A model generated the notes under the pieces. The model was not told the origin of the DNA. It did not search any database and saw nothing but the letters and a program-made list of their open reading frames with translations. A DNA stretch of 49,054 bases from Caldifarciminota bacterium (lineage in GTDB: Bacteria > Hydrothermota > UBA3073 > JACQXS01 > JAGMCI01), in the NCBI GenBank assembly GCA_023129325.1, contig JAGMCI010000031.1, positions 1 through 49,054 on the forward strand. The letters run 5' to 3'. How positions within the stretch are numbered: position 1 is the stretch's first letter; every line of letters begins with the position of its first letter. Shown piece by piece: positions 41,257 to 49,054 of the stretch. A program made the position numbers and the translations under genes.

Positions 41257-42240
41257 TTACCAATAATATTTTTTGTATTTCCGATAATACTCAATTGTCA
41301 TTTTTAACCCTTCCCTCAATAAAATCTTTGGTTGCCAATTCAAATCTTTCTTAATCTTTGTATAATCAGCATAGAAATTGCCAATATCTATCTTCTTTCT
41401 ATCCTCAGGGAATGGCACCAATTTGTATTTACCATTCCCATTGATTTCAATTAGTAACTTAACAAAATCCAGAAGAGTCGTTGGATTGCCGCCACCAAGA
41501 TTGTATATCTTTCCGTTACTCTCTTCATTTAGGGCAGTCAATAAGAATGCCTTTATTACATCATCAACATAATTAAAATCTCTTATTTGTTTCCCATCGC
41601 CAAAAATTTTTATCTCCTCGTTATCTATTACCTGTCGAATAAACCATGCGATAAACCCTTGCCTACTATGCTTCATCAACATCTTCGGACCGTAAGTATT
41701 TGTAAGTCTCAAGGAAACAGTTCTAATACCATAAACTTTATTGTAAAGAATATGATACCATTCGCCTGCTATTTTATTTATACCATTTACATCAGTTGGA
41801 GATAAGGAATGATTTTCATTTACTGGAAGATACCTTGGTTTTCCATATACCTGTCTCGTCCCAGCAAACATGATTTTTGTTTCAGGATTATATTTTTTGC
41901 ATGCCTCTAAAAGAGAGAGTTGACTCTGACAATTAATTGCCAAATCTGTGAAGGGGTCTTCCATGCTATCAATATGGCTCACTTGACCCGCTAAGTTGAA
42001 GATGTAATCTTTCCCATGCACAAGCTCACAAATTATATCATCTCTCAAATCAGCTATGACAATTTTTACATCCTTCTCAATATTTTTCACATTAAATAGA
42101 TTGCCCCCAAGACCATCTATAAGCGAGTCAATAATAGTGACCTTAGCACCATACTCAAGTAATTTGTGTGCTATGTTACTTCCTATAAATCCAAGCCCTC
42201 CTGTAACTAATACTTCTTTATCTTTAAGTTGTTTGAGCAT
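41257..42240 (-). CDS. NAD-dependent sugar epimerase/dehydratase (extended SDR)
   Basis: 327 residues. The Rossmann start is VLVTGGLGFIGSN, followed by AGQVSHIDS and AGTRQVYGKPRYLPV. The usual YxxxK catalytic motif reads DVNGINKIAGEWY, with Asn in place of the Tyr and the Lys kept. LRLTNTYGP, FGDGKQIRDFNYVDDV and the C-terminal substrate domain are complete. It acts on a nucleotide sugar, but the exact reaction is open because of the Asn. It overlaps the next gene's possible start region. Confidence 0.85.
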   Translation of the reverse strand: MLKQLKDKEVLVTGGLGFIGSNIAHKLLEYGAKVTIIDSLIDGLGGNLFNVKNIEKDVKIVIADLRDDIICELVHGKDYIFNLAGQVSHIDSMEDPFTDLAINCQSQLSLLEACKKYNPETKIMFAGTRQVYGKPRYLPVNENHSLSPTDVNGINKIAGEWYHILYNKVYGIRTVSLRLTNTYGPKMLMKHSRQGFIAWFIRQVIDNEEIKIFGDGKQIRDFNYVDDVIKAFLLTALNEESNGKIYNLGGGNPTTLLDFVKLLIEINGNGKYKLVPFPEDRKKIDIGNFYADYTKIKKDLNWQPKILLREGLKMTIEYYRKYKKYYW

Positions 42241-42241
42241 A

Positions 42242-43888
42242 TTATTTTATCACTCTATAGATATTAAAAGATTCAAGCTTCTCTGTAGAAAAAGAATAAG
42301 GGAGAAGCCCAAATCCACTTGAATAAAAGCCAGTATGTGTCTCTGGATTCATTACTTTAATTGGTATTCGTCCTTTATAGTCCTCCGTTTTTATCAATGC
42401 AATCCGAACCTTTAACTTACTATCTATTTTCCAAGGGCAAGGGATAGTGGGTATTACAAGAATGTCTCCTTCTTTAGGCGAATTATCACTTGAAAGCAAA
42501 TAAGAATAACCCTCTCTTTCCATATAATATCTAAATCCCCATTCACCAACAAACCAAGTTGTGAATCGTGATTCGCCCGCCTGTCGTCCGTCGGGCAGGT
42601 AATTCGTGATTCGTGATTCTTTCACAAATTTTCTATATACTCCTGCATACTCATAGTCCGATAATGCTATTACGATACCTGTAATAAAAGTCAAAGATAT
42701 TCCTATACCACAAACTATACAAAAAACTTTTTGCTTATTTTGAAATATTTCGTCCACTTCATTGATAAATATTATTATTAAAGGAAAAAGAAGTGGTAGC
42801 ATATACCTCGCACAACCAAAGGGGAATGCTATGATAGTCAGCAATAAGACTATTATATACCAGAAAGTTAAAAAAACAGCATCTGTCTTTTGACTTTGTG
42901 ATACTATAATTCTTTTAAAGAACTTGTATGTAATAAATATCCCAATGGACAAAAATAGAAAGAGGAGAAATTTCTGTCCTATAGCGTAATTACCAATCCT
43001 CAAGGCAAACATTGCAAAAATTGAACCTAATGCAGTAAAGAGGTAAACAATTTTTCCTTTTAAGTTTCTTAAATATATACCAATTAAGAAAATTGGGAAC
43101 ACAGTTGCCCCACCTATACTGGCTAAATCACTCGTTCCTCTCCGAAGTATACTTAACATTTTAAAGCTTCCGGGACTAAATACATAATCTCCAGATGCAA
43201 AGAGAAGAAACTTTTTATAAAATAAGAGATTCTGAATCGGCCATATCGAAAAGATTAGAAAAGAACCCAAAAGAACCCATAAGGTTTTCAGGAAGCTTTT
43301 TCTGTAAAGAATAGAATAAACCAAGAGCAAGGGAAAGAGAATCAAACTTATATATCTAATTAAGGAAGCTACCCCTATTAATATGCTTGCAAGCACTAAT
43401 GCTTTGGTATCATTTTTTTCCATCCCATAGATAAAAGCTGTTATAGATGCCAAACAGAGTGCCAATGCAGGCATATCAGTCATAATATTATGAGAAGAAA
43501 TTATGAACATTGGCGAAGAGATGAAGAGAAGTGTAGTAAAAAGCGGTTGCCTTGTGAATCTTTTTGCAAGAAAGTAAGCAGATACTCCAGCCAATATTGC
43601 AAATAGAAAAGAAAAAATATGAAGTAATGGTTCTGAAATCTTATTTAGAAGGAAGATTGATAAAAGATACATAAAGAGAGGTGGATGTGGCATATCCTCA
43701 AAACGGTTAAATTGAACCCCATAGCCCTTTGTAAACGCACTATAAGGGTATAAAGGATGCTGTCTAATTTCCTTAGCTGTATCCAGAAATACACCGTCAT
43801 CAATATGGAATGCCTTATTTACAAAAGGGAGCGTGGTAACAAGTATAACTCCAACAACTAATAATAATTCTATTTTAGTCTTTTTCAT
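42242..43888 (-). CDS. GT39/ArnT-like polytopic glycosyltransferase with in-frame repeat
   Basis: The 548-residue membrane protein has about 12 hydrophobic segments. The first loop carries [15 protein letters not shown] and later [11 protein letters not shown], the acidic/HPP layout of PMT_2/GT-C enzymes. Residues 423-443 (about [20 protein letters not shown]) are encoded by five 7-bp repeats (GTGATTC type) with a 24-bp palindrome inserted among them, within an extracytoplasmic region. The frame stays open. Its start overlaps the end of the aminotransferase gene by 14 bases. Confidence 0.82.
   Translation of the reverse strand: MKKTKIELLLVVGVILVTTLPFVNKAFHIDDGVFLDTAKEIRQHPLYPYSAFTKGYGVQFNRFEDMPHPPLFMYLLSIFLLNKISEPLLHIFSFLFAILAGVSAYFLAKRFTRQPLFTTLLFISSPMFIISSHNIMTDMPALALCLASITAFIYGMEKNDTKALVLASILIGVASLIRYISLILFPLLLVYSILYRKSFLKTLWVLLGSFLIFSIWPIQNLLFYKKFLLFASGDYVFSPGSFKMLSILRRGTSDLASIGGATVFPIFLIGIYLRNLKGKIVYLFTALGSIFAMFALRIGNYAIGQKFLLFLFLSIGIFITYKFFKRIIVSQSQKTDAVFLTFWYIIVLLLTIIAFPFGCARYMLPLLFPLIIIFINEVDEIFQNKQKVFCIVCGIGISLTFITGIVIALSDYEYAGVYRKFVKESRITNYLPDGRQAGESRFTTWFVGEWGFRYYMEREGYSYLLSSDNSPKEGDILVIPTIPCPWKIDSKLKVRIALIKTEDYKGRIPIKVMNPETHTGFYSSGFGLLPYSFSTEKLESFNIYRVIK
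42561..42619. repeat. 7-bp array with a nested 24-bp palindrome inside a GT39-like gene
   Basis: GTGAATC, GTGATTC, then a 24-bp GC-rich palindrome-like unit (42575-42598, core CCTGTCGTCCGTCGGGCAGG), then GTAATTC, GTGATTC, GTGATTC. The palindrome has landed inside the array, and its length keeps the reading frame. Confidence 0.85.
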
Positions 43889-44978
43889 ACGAATTGATGC
43901 ATTTAATTATGTAGTCAATTTCTTTGTCTGATAACTCCGGATATAAAGGTAATGATAAGACCTCATTTGCAATCCGTTCAGATACTGGCAATGAGCCTAC
44001 CTTATAGCCGAGTCCTTGATAAGCGTCCTGTAAATGGACCGGAAGGGGATAATGTATTATTGTCTCAATTCCCTGAGATTTCAAATAGTTCTTTAACTTA
44101 CTGCGTGTTTTGCTTCTCACCACATAAAGATGATAAACATGCTTTGCATACGGCGCTTCATTAGGAGTCATTATGGCTGGATTCTTAATTAGAGAACTAT
44201 AAAGCTCTGCAATTTCTCTCCTTTTTTCGTTCCATTTATCTAACTTTTTAAGTTTAACTATTAAAATAGCAGCTTGTAGTTCGTCTAACCTGCTGTTATA
44301 GCCCTTTAACTGAGCCTTGTATTTTTCTTTCTCGCCATAATTTCGTAACATTCTTACCTTCTCTGCTATCTTTTCATTATCAGTCACAACTATGCCCCCA
44401 TCTCCATACGCTCCTAAATTTTTAGTAGGATAAAAACTGAAACATCCAATGTCTCCAATTGAACCTACCTTTTTACCCTTATATTCTGCTCCATGAGATT
44501 GGGAAGCATCCTCTATTACCAGTAGTTTGTGGGCATTAGCAATATCTAATACAGGGTCCATATCTGCAGGTTGTCCATAAAGATGAACAGGAAGAATAAC
44601 CTTAGTCCTATTTGTTATCTTTTCTTCAATCCTTGTAGAATCCATAGTATAGGCTCCTGGGTCTACATCAACAAAAACAGGAGTTGCTCTGGCAAAAGAG
44701 ATAGCCAGTACAGTCGCTGACGCAGTGGTAGATACAGTAATAACTTCATCGCCTTCCTTTACCCCACAGGCTAAAAGGGTAAAAGCTAAAGCCTCTGTCC
44801 CTGAGCCCATGCCAATCCCATATTCAGCACCACAATAATTCGCAAATTCTTGTTCGAATCTTTCAACATTCTCTCCTAATATAAACCACCCTTTCTTTAA
44901 CACACCTTCAATAGCTTCATTAATTTCTCTTTTCATTAGAAGGTATTGCCTCTTTAAATTAATAAAAGGAACTTTCAT
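43875..44978 (-). CDS. DegT/DnrJ/EryC1/StrS-family sugar aminotransferase
   Basis: 367 residues from [15 protein letters not shown] enzyme motifs: [26 protein letters not shown] (Asp and Gln contacts), and [16 protein letters not shown] with the Schiff-base Lys (K186). It makes amino sugars from nucleotide-linked ketosugars. An ATG at 45005 is too close to the -10 to be used, so 44978 is chosen. It is the first gene of the second glycan cluster. Confidence 0.93.
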   Translation of the reverse strand: MKVPFINLKRQYLLMKREINEAIEGVLKKGWFILGENVERFEQEFANYCGAEYGIGMGSGTEALAFTLLACGVKEGDEVITVSTTASATVLAISFARATPVFVDVDPGAYTMDSTRIEEKITNRTKVILPVHLYGQPADMDPVLDIANAHKLLVIEDASQSHGAEYKGKKVGSIGDIGCFSFYPTKNLGAYGDGGIVVTDNEKIAEKVRMLRNYGEKEKYKAQLKGYNSRLDELQAAILIVKLKKLDKWNEKRREIAELYSSLIKNPAIMTPNEAPYAKHVYHLYVVRSKTRSKLKNYLKSQGIETIIHYPLPVHLQDAYQGLGYKVGSLPVSERIANEVLSLPLYPELSDKEIDYIIKCINSYEKD

Positions 44979-44995
44979 TTTTAATATTTTAATAT

Positions 44996-45024
44996 ATTGT
45001 ATCATAAAACAAATAATTTGTCAA
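44996..45024 (-). promoter_or_regulatory. Promoter of the aminotransferase cluster
   Basis: TTGACA (45019-45024, minus), 17-bp spacer, TACAAT (44996-45001). It rules out the start codon at 45005. Confidence 0.65.
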
Positions 45025-45044
45025 TAATTTATTTAACCATAAAT

Positions 45045-45305
45045 AAAGCTACAGAAATACACGAATTACACAAATAATAACCACTGAGGACACAGAGAAA
45101 TAACAAGTTAATTAGTCCGCCTGAGGCGGATTGGTTAATTAATAAGGCAATATTAAATATCAAAAATCAAATAGACGAATACACAGAGAAATACAGAAAA
45201 AACTTTTTAGACGCAGATTTTCACAGATGAATTGGTTATGTCCTGCACATAAGTTATGTGCGGGATTGCAGTTATGCAGTTAACCCGTTGGCTAACGGAT
45301 AAGAG
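45045..45305. repeat. Gene-free stretch of CACAGAG units and palindromes
   Basis: Units such as ACACAGAGAAAT (45090 and 45181), ACGCAGATT and TCACAGATG are spread over 45060-45230. TCCGCCTGAGGCGGA (45115-45129) is framed by GTTAATTAG / GGTTAATTAA. At 45236-45300 the scaffold GTTATGTCC..GGATTGCAGTTATGCAGTTAA..CGG recurs as at 27088-27140, with other palindromes in the same slots. No gene is seen. Confidence 0.65.
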
Positions 45306-45307
45306 AT

Positions 45308-45346
45308 AAAAAGAAAGGGCAGCACTTTAAAAAGCACTGCCCCTCT
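45308..45346 (-). terminator. Probable rho-independent terminator of the Kelch gene
   Basis: On the minus strand: GGGCAG, then TG, CTTTTTAAAG hairpin, TG, CTGCCC, followed by TTTCTTTTT. The stem has one internal mismatch. It lies 16 bases after the stop codon at 45362. Confidence 0.6.
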
Positions 45347-45361
45347 CATAGTATCCTGTGT

Positions 45362-47695
45362 TTATTTCAGTAATATGAGTTTCCGAGTACGTGTGAAATT
45401 ATCAGCTTGAAGTTTGTAGAAATAAACTCCATTAGCCACCATTTCCCCTGAATTATTTGTGCCGTTCCAGTTCACTTTATAAGAACCTGGTTTCCTTTTT
45501 TCATCAACCAGTGTCTTCACTAATTTTCCAGTCACATCATAGATTCTAAGAGATATATCACTTACCGCTGGGCACTGAAAACTGACCACTGTAGTTTTGC
45601 TGAATGGATTTGGCTGATTCTGGGCTAAACTGAAATGAGTTGGTAACTCAGGAGTTGTTTCCTCAACTCCAACCGATATGAATGTGTCTGCCAAAACATC
45701 ATTTGTCATATCTAAATCAAATATACCAGCAGGTAGAATAGTTGTAACTGTAATTATAAATGTATCTACTGCCTCAACCGTCCAATTACCAAATGTTACC
45801 TGTCGTATAGAATCTGGCTTAAGACCTGTAACTTGAACAGTAGTATCTATCAGCTTCTTGGCATATTCAATCTTATAATTAACACCAAAATTTTCAATAT
45901 AGTTGCCAAAATTCTTAACCGTAGCGGCTAATGGATATATTGAATCCATCCATATAGTATCTAAAACAGGCAGGTCAATTGATATAACTCCAACATCACC
46001 ATATCTACAAGCCAGAATTGATTTTCCTAAACTGTCATTTGCAGGCTCGGCATCAGGGGAAAGTAGCGTCTTAACCTTCATTGTATATGTAGCAGGTGCT
46101 GAAGTGACTGTCCAATCACCAAAATTAAGTCCTTTTGTAGAATCTGGCATCAGAGTTGTCTCAAGAGTTGCATCTATTCCGTTAAGCACACAATTAACAT
46201 CAAAAGTCTCTGTAAGTTCAGTTCCAAAATTCTTAACACTTGCCTCAAGTGAATAAGTGGAATCAAGCCAAACTGTATCAGAAGGTGAATCAATAGATAC
46301 CACCCCAGCATCACCAACCCCATAAGTTACAGTTACATCTTCAAGAATTGGGGTTGAACTACCATCGCCTGTAAAATCAGCTCTGTATTGTAAATATCTT
46401 GCAGAAGTGCTAATATCACCTGGTGATGTTGAATCTATAGCACTCCATACACTCCAAGACCCAGCATCAGGTGCTGTCCTGTATTGCATAGTCAGTGCTG
46501 TTTGTTTTGAAGAGCCCCATGATAATTCACGCATAAATTCATCTGTGCTAAGGTCAATAATTGTAGAAATATATACCCCTGAAGAGCAAGGTCCAACTCC
46601 AGAAGTATCTATCTGTGTGTAATAGACCTCATTTCTATCAACATAAGAAGCATCAGCCCCTCCCAAAACATAGATATATCCATTACTTACTGCCATTGCA
46701 TGATAACCTAATGATTCAGGCATTATAGTAGTTGTTCCCCACGACCCAAGTGTCCCATTAGAGTGAACAGGAGCATAATACACAGTATTCTGATATATCC
46801 ATGAATCATTGCACCCACCAGTTAAGTAGATGTATCCACCTGTAGTTACCGCATACCCTGCCCCAAGTACTTGAGGAAGAATGGAGTACGCCCATGCTCC
46901 AAGTAACCCATCTTCGTTAATTAGAGACATAGACACTGTATCTCGCGCTAACCAACCATCACCAGCAAATCCGCCAAGTATATAGAGATATTCATTAGTT
47001 ATCACTACAGAATGGTCATCCAATGGCTGATATGTGGGAATAGTAGGATTCCAATTACCAATTGTCCCGTCAGGATTAATTGTAGTATAGTAAATGGTAT
47101 CAAAATAAGCCGTCCCATCATATCCTCCAATAGTATAAATGTACTCCGGGGTTATTCCAACATGATGGTCTGCAACATTATGAGGTAGAGAAGTTGCTGA
47201 GTTCCATGAGCCTAATGTTCCATCAGGGTTGATTTTAGCAAAATAAACAGTGTTATAAAAACCTCCAGGATTATGCCCACCTACAACATATATATATCCA
47301 TTAACACATCCTCCAGAAAGATAGGCTAATGATATAGGTAAATTGCTGGTGGCTTGCCAAGTACCTACTGAGCCATCGAGATTAATAGGAGCATAATATA
47401 CCGAATCTGTAGGCACTGGCCCATCCTTCCCACCGATAGAATAAATATAGTCTCCACTGGCAGCACATATGTGGCCCTCTACATTATGAGGTAGACTATT
47501 TGGACTTGTGTTCCAACCTAAATTCAGTGTTCCCACATTTTTATCAAGTTGGACTTCTCCACCAGCATCATTTGTAATTCTGGTTCTATCTAAATAGCCC
47601 CAACTGAAATCTGCTTTTGTCGTATGGGTAACTGTGCCTGCCTGAATAATTGCTGGGATTAGTAAAATCCCTAAAAATAAACCTAACTTCTTCAT
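45362..47695 (-). CDS. Secreted Kelch-type beta-propeller protein with FlgD-like C-terminal sorting domain
   Basis: The 777-residue protein has a signal peptide (KKLGLFLGILLIPAIIQAG). Residues about 60-370 are six propeller blades with YIYxxGG motifs, each followed by VYYAPINxDGSVGxW-like strands. Two CARDB-like beta domains follow (about 465-680, VISIDSPSDTVWLDSTY and VISIDLPVLDTIW). The C terminus, NQPNPFSKTTVVSFQ..YDVTGKLVKTLVDE..WNGTNNSGEMVANGVYFYKL, is the FlgD-Ig/type IX-like sorting domain common in FCB phyla. Role unknown; probably surface-displayed. GGAGGAAAG precedes the ATG. Confidence 0.9.
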   Translation of the reverse strand: MKKLGLFLGILLIPAIIQAGTVTHTTKADFSWGYLDRTRITNDAGGEVQLDKNVGTLNLGWNTSPNSLPHNVEGHICAASGDYIYSIGGKDGPVPTDSVYYAPINLDGSVGTWQATSNLPISLAYLSGGCVNGYIYVVGGHNPGGFYNTVYFAKINPDGTLGSWNSATSLPHNVADHHVGITPEYIYTIGGYDGTAYFDTIYYTTINPDGTIGNWNPTIPTYQPLDDHSVVITNEYLYILGGFAGDGWLARDTVSMSLINEDGLLGAWAYSILPQVLGAGYAVTTGGYIYLTGGCNDSWIYQNTVYYAPVHSNGTLGSWGTTTIMPESLGYHAMAVSNGYIYVLGGADASYVDRNEVYYTQIDTSGVGPCSSGVYISTIIDLSTDEFMRELSWGSSKQTALTMQYRTAPDAGSWSVWSAIDSTSPGDISTSARYLQYRADFTGDGSSTPILEDVTVTYGVGDAGVVSIDSPSDTVWLDSTYSLEASVKNFGTELTETFDVNCVLNGIDATLETTLMPDSTKGLNFGDWTVTSAPATYTMKVKTLLSPDAEPANDSLGKSILACRYGDVGVISIDLPVLDTIWMDSIYPLAATVKNFGNYIENFGVNYKIEYAKKLIDTTVQVTGLKPDSIRQVTFGNWTVEAVDTFIITVTTILPAGIFDLDMTNDVLADTFISVGVEETTPELPTHFSLAQNQPNPFSKTTVVSFQCPAVSDISLRIYDVTGKLVKTLVDEKRKPGSYKVNWNGTNNSGEMVANGVYFYKLQADNFTRTRKLILLK

Positions 47696-47974
47696 CTTTC
47701 CTCCTTCCGCTATTCTTTTCCGATAAAGTCGGAATTTAGAACAGCGAGAATCCCGCTCATAAAGTTATGTGCGGGATAAAACTCTTTTAGAGCCAAAATA
47801 TTTTGACTCTTTATTCCAATACAAATTGGGATACTCCAAACCTTTCTTTGCAACAACATCGTTGTTGCACTCCAAATCTCTTTTTTATCTTTCAATACAC
47901 ATCACCTCCTCTTTAACCGCTGATTACACAGATTTTTAAATACAAATTTATCCGTGTAATCTGTAACTTATATA
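47696..47974 (-). other. Long leader of the Kelch gene, made of stem-loop repeats
   Basis: About 270 bases separate the promoter from the gene. AGGAGGTGAT (near 47905) would serve a 61-codon TTG-started frame (47895-47710), but most of that frame is repeat. It holds two TTTGGAGT stem-loops (47850-47877 and 47813-47840), a hairpin AGAGCCAAAATATTTTGACTCT at 47791-47812, and CCCGCTCATAAAGTTATGTGCGGG at 47754-47777 split by one base. 9-bp type units lie at 47920-47960. Confidence 0.5.
47813..47878. repeat. Two successive TTTGGAGT stem-loop repeats
   Basis: Both face the minus strand. Unit 1: GATTTGGAGT, arms GCAACAAC / GTTGTTGC, AAAG (47850-47877). Unit 2: GTTTGGAGT, arms ATCCCAAT / ATTGGAAT, AAAG (47813-47840). 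The flanks are alike while the stems differ yet stay paired. Confidence 0.7.
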
Positions 47975-48002
47975 TTTATATCTTATAATTATAAAATGTC
48001 AA
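47975..48002 (-). promoter_or_regulatory. Promoter of the Kelch gene
   Basis: TTGACA (47997-48002, minus), 16-bp spacer, TATAAA (47975-47980), beginning 19 bases after the yidD stop. Confidence 0.6.
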
Positions 48003-48020
48003 GTTTTTTTTAAAAAAATT

Positions 48021-48230
48021 TTAAGGGACTGGGTCGTAACCTCCTTTATTACAGGGATTGCATCTTAAAATTCTCCATATTCCCAAACCAAGTCCTTTTA
48101 AAATTCCATATTTTTCTATTGCTTCTGCTGTATATTCAGAACAAGTGGGATAAAATCTACAGGATTGAGGTAAAAATGGGGATAAAAACTGATGATAACC
48201 CCTAATCAGAAATACTAAAATCTTTCTCAT
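48021..48230 (-). CDS. yidD: Membrane protein insertion efficiency factor YidD
   Basis: The 69-residue protein has the family core [23 protein letters not shown] and [20 protein letters not shown], with its conserved cysteines. YidD sits at the inner membrane and helps YidC-mediated insertion. The ATG overlaps the rnpA stop in ATGA. The usual next gene, yidC, is absent; a Kelch gene follows. Confidence 0.95.
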   Translation of the reverse strand: MRKILVFLIRGYHQFLSPFLPQSCRFYPTCSEYTAEAIEKYGILKGLGLGIWRILRCNPCNKGGYDPVP

Positions 48231-48541
48231 ATTAATTTTAATATTTCTTTTTGTAATACCTGGTAGTCCATCCTCTCTGCTCCAGGATAAGCAAGAATAA
48301 TGTAATCGCCTTTAAAATTACTTTTATTTTTTCTATATATTTCACGCAGTCTTCGCTTTAATTTATTTCTTATCACTGAACCCTTTATTTTATGTGCCAA
48401 GATAAAGCCTATTCTCCTGTTTTCTCCCGGCAGATAGAAGAGGATGAGATTTTTGCCTTTTCTTTTCTTGCCATTCTTAAATAATTCTTTAAAATCTTCC
48501 TTCTTTTTAATTCTTTCTTTTGAAGGAAAACTCTCATCCAA
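48227..48541 (-). CDS. rnpA: Ribonuclease P protein component
   Basis: The conserved core is [17 protein letters not shown] at the N terminus and the RNR-type motif [17 protein letters not shown], followed by [10 protein letters not shown]. RnpA binds the RNase P RNA for tRNA 5' maturation. The start is uncertain. The only in-frame ATG (48634) lies inside rpmH, giving a 135-residue protein whose first 31 residues are rpmH read out of frame. A TTG at 48541, just after the rpmH stop, gives a normal-length protein and is preferred. A Thermus-like extended overlap remains possible. Confidence 0.85.
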   Translation of the reverse strand: MDESFPSKERIKKKEDFKELFKNGKKRKGKNLILFYLPGENRRIGFILAHKIKGSVIRNKLKRRLREIYRKNKSNFKGDYIILAYPGAERMDYQVLQKEILKLI

Positions 48542-48545
48542 GGTA

Positions 48546-48680
48546 TTAAACTGTAAGCCTTTTTCTACCCTTTTTTCTTCGTCTGGCAAGAATTTTTCTA
48601 CCCGAAGGGGTAGACATTCTTTCTCTAAAGCCATGAGTTCGCTTGCGTTTTATCCTTGAAGGTTGATAAGTACGCTTCAT
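48546..48680 (-). CDS. rpmH: 50S ribosomal protein L34
   Basis: Translating the minus strand from 48680 gives a 44-residue protein starting [18 protein letters not shown], containing [15 protein letters not shown] and ending KGRKRLTV, a classic L34. The start codon overlaps the clpP stop in ATGA. It lies immediately upstream of rnpA, the conserved order. Confidence 0.97.
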   Translation of the reverse strand: MKRTYQPSRIKRKRTHGFRERMSTPSGRKILARRRKKGRKRLTV

Positions 48681-49054
48681 TTTTTAATTTCCGTCCTTTT
48701 ACTTATTACTTTGTCTATAATCCCATATTCTTTAGCTTCTTGGGCTGACATCCAGAAATTCCTGTCAGCATCAAGAGCTATCTTTTCAACTGGTTTTTTT
48801 GTGTGGAAAGAGAGGATTCTATTTAACTCGTCTCTTACTTTTACAATTTCTTTAGCATGAATAGCAATATCAGCAGCCTGACCAGAAACTCCACCCATTG
48901 GTTGATGGATAAGGATTCTGGCATGCGGAAGGGCATACCGCTTCCCCTCACTACCTGATGCAAGCAATAGAGCCGCTAATGATGCCGCCATCCCCATACA
49001 TATTGTAGAAACCTTAGGTCTTATGTATTGAATGGTATCATATATAGCAAGTCC
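48677..49054 (-). CDS. clpP: ATP-dependent Clp protease proteolytic subunit, 5' end beyond the window
   Basis: The frame is open to the window edge and reads [20 protein letters not shown], then [34 protein letters not shown]. This holds the catalytic Ser (in MAAS) and His (in LIHQP), with the Asp region near [22 protein letters not shown]. The N-terminal part of the protease lies outside. It forms the 14-mer that works with ClpC (encoded at 10394, with the IGF docking loop) or ClpX. Its stop overlaps the rpmH start, an unusual coupling. Confidence 0.95.
   Translation of the reverse strand, partial: GLAIYDTIQYIRPKVSTICMGMAASLAALLLASGSEGKRYALPHARILIHQPMGGVSGQAADIAIHAKEIVKVRDELNRILSFHTKKPVEKIALDADRNFWMSAQEAKEYGIIDKVISKRTEIKK

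Noticed and set aside
44845-44870. tRNA T-loop-like GTTCGAATC
   Set aside because: It lies within the aminotransferase coding sequence and no cloverleaf can be drawn around it.
47710-47895. 61-codon frame with TTG start and a strong Shine-Dalgarno
   Set aside because: Nearly all its codons are stem-loop repeats, so the product is unlikely to be functional; described as part of the Kelch leader.
48541-48634. N-terminal extension of RnpA from the ATG at 48634
   Set aside because: These 31 residues are rpmH read in another frame and carry no RnpA similarity. TTG at 48541 gives a standard length. Not fully excluded because Thermus uses such an overlap.

Overview
The window looks like a chromosome segment from an uncultivated, AT-rich, Gram-negative-type bacterium. 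A UDP-2,3-diacylglucosamine hydrolase (lpxH-like), an ABC-2 polysaccharide exporter and many glycosyltransferases imply an outer membrane carrying complex glycans. A secreted Kelch-type protein ends in a FlgD-like/type IX-like C-terminal domain. This combination, with many short intergenic repeats, is typical of FCB-group candidate phyla (WOR-3, Stahlbacteria or TA06-like). That placement is inference; no rRNA gene is present.

Layout. 1-1623: two genes, a HAD phosphatase and a G+C-rich methyltransferase, separated and bounded by attC-like hairpins, resembling integron cassettes. 1927-3181: a TlpA-like thioredoxin lipoprotein plus CcdA. 3311-7100: lpxH, rpmB, a GxxExxY nuclease-like gene, rpe, a flippase-like membrane protein and a HicBA pair. 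7361-14052: a zinc-ribbon protein, an NlpC/P60 lipoprotein, ClpC and queA. 14261-26937 (minus strand): one long glycan export operon with Wzm and Wzt, eight glycosyltransferases, a radical SAM/SPASM enzyme and, at its end, a 3-methyladenine DNA glycosylase. A four-helix-bundle (S23-type) gene interrupts it between wzm and wzt. 27259-27912: a ribbon-helix-helix regulator with queF. 28178-34500 (minus): cysD, a TauE-like permease, cysN, a phosphodiesterase/pyrophosphatase and a sulfatase-fold protein. 34637-44978 (minus): a second glycan or lipid cluster with a DegT aminotransferase, two GT39-like membrane transferases, an epimerase, a DPM1-like GT2, two B12-radical SAM proteins (one frameshifted) and a double methyltransferase. 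45362-47695: the secreted Kelch protein. 48021-49054: yidD, rnpA, rpmH and clpP, tightly overlapped.

The most striking signal is not a single gene but a population of repeats. (a) Inverted arrays of about 9-bp units (NNACRGATT, CACAGAG) or 6-7-bp units (CGTGTCC, CACGAAC) occur as gene-less palindromic elements. Matching arrays flank the GxxExxY PD-(D/E)XK-like gene and the S23-like gene, so these small genes look like payloads of inverted-repeat elements. (b) Perfect or near-perfect palindromes (TCC...GGA types; TTTGGAGT plus stem-loop types) have conserved flanks and exchangeable, covarying stems. (c) Arrays of 7-bp tandem repeats resemble the STRR sequences of cyanobacteria. Types b and c also sit in frame inside cysD, queA, lpxH, a GT39-like gene, a glycosyltransferase and a phosphodiesterase, where they add peptide segments that the families normally lack.

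Nearly every transcription unit start has a good sigma70-type promoter with a -35 TTGACA box, often only a few bases upstream of the start codon region. Gene overlaps of the ATGA type are common, pointing to tightly coupled operons.
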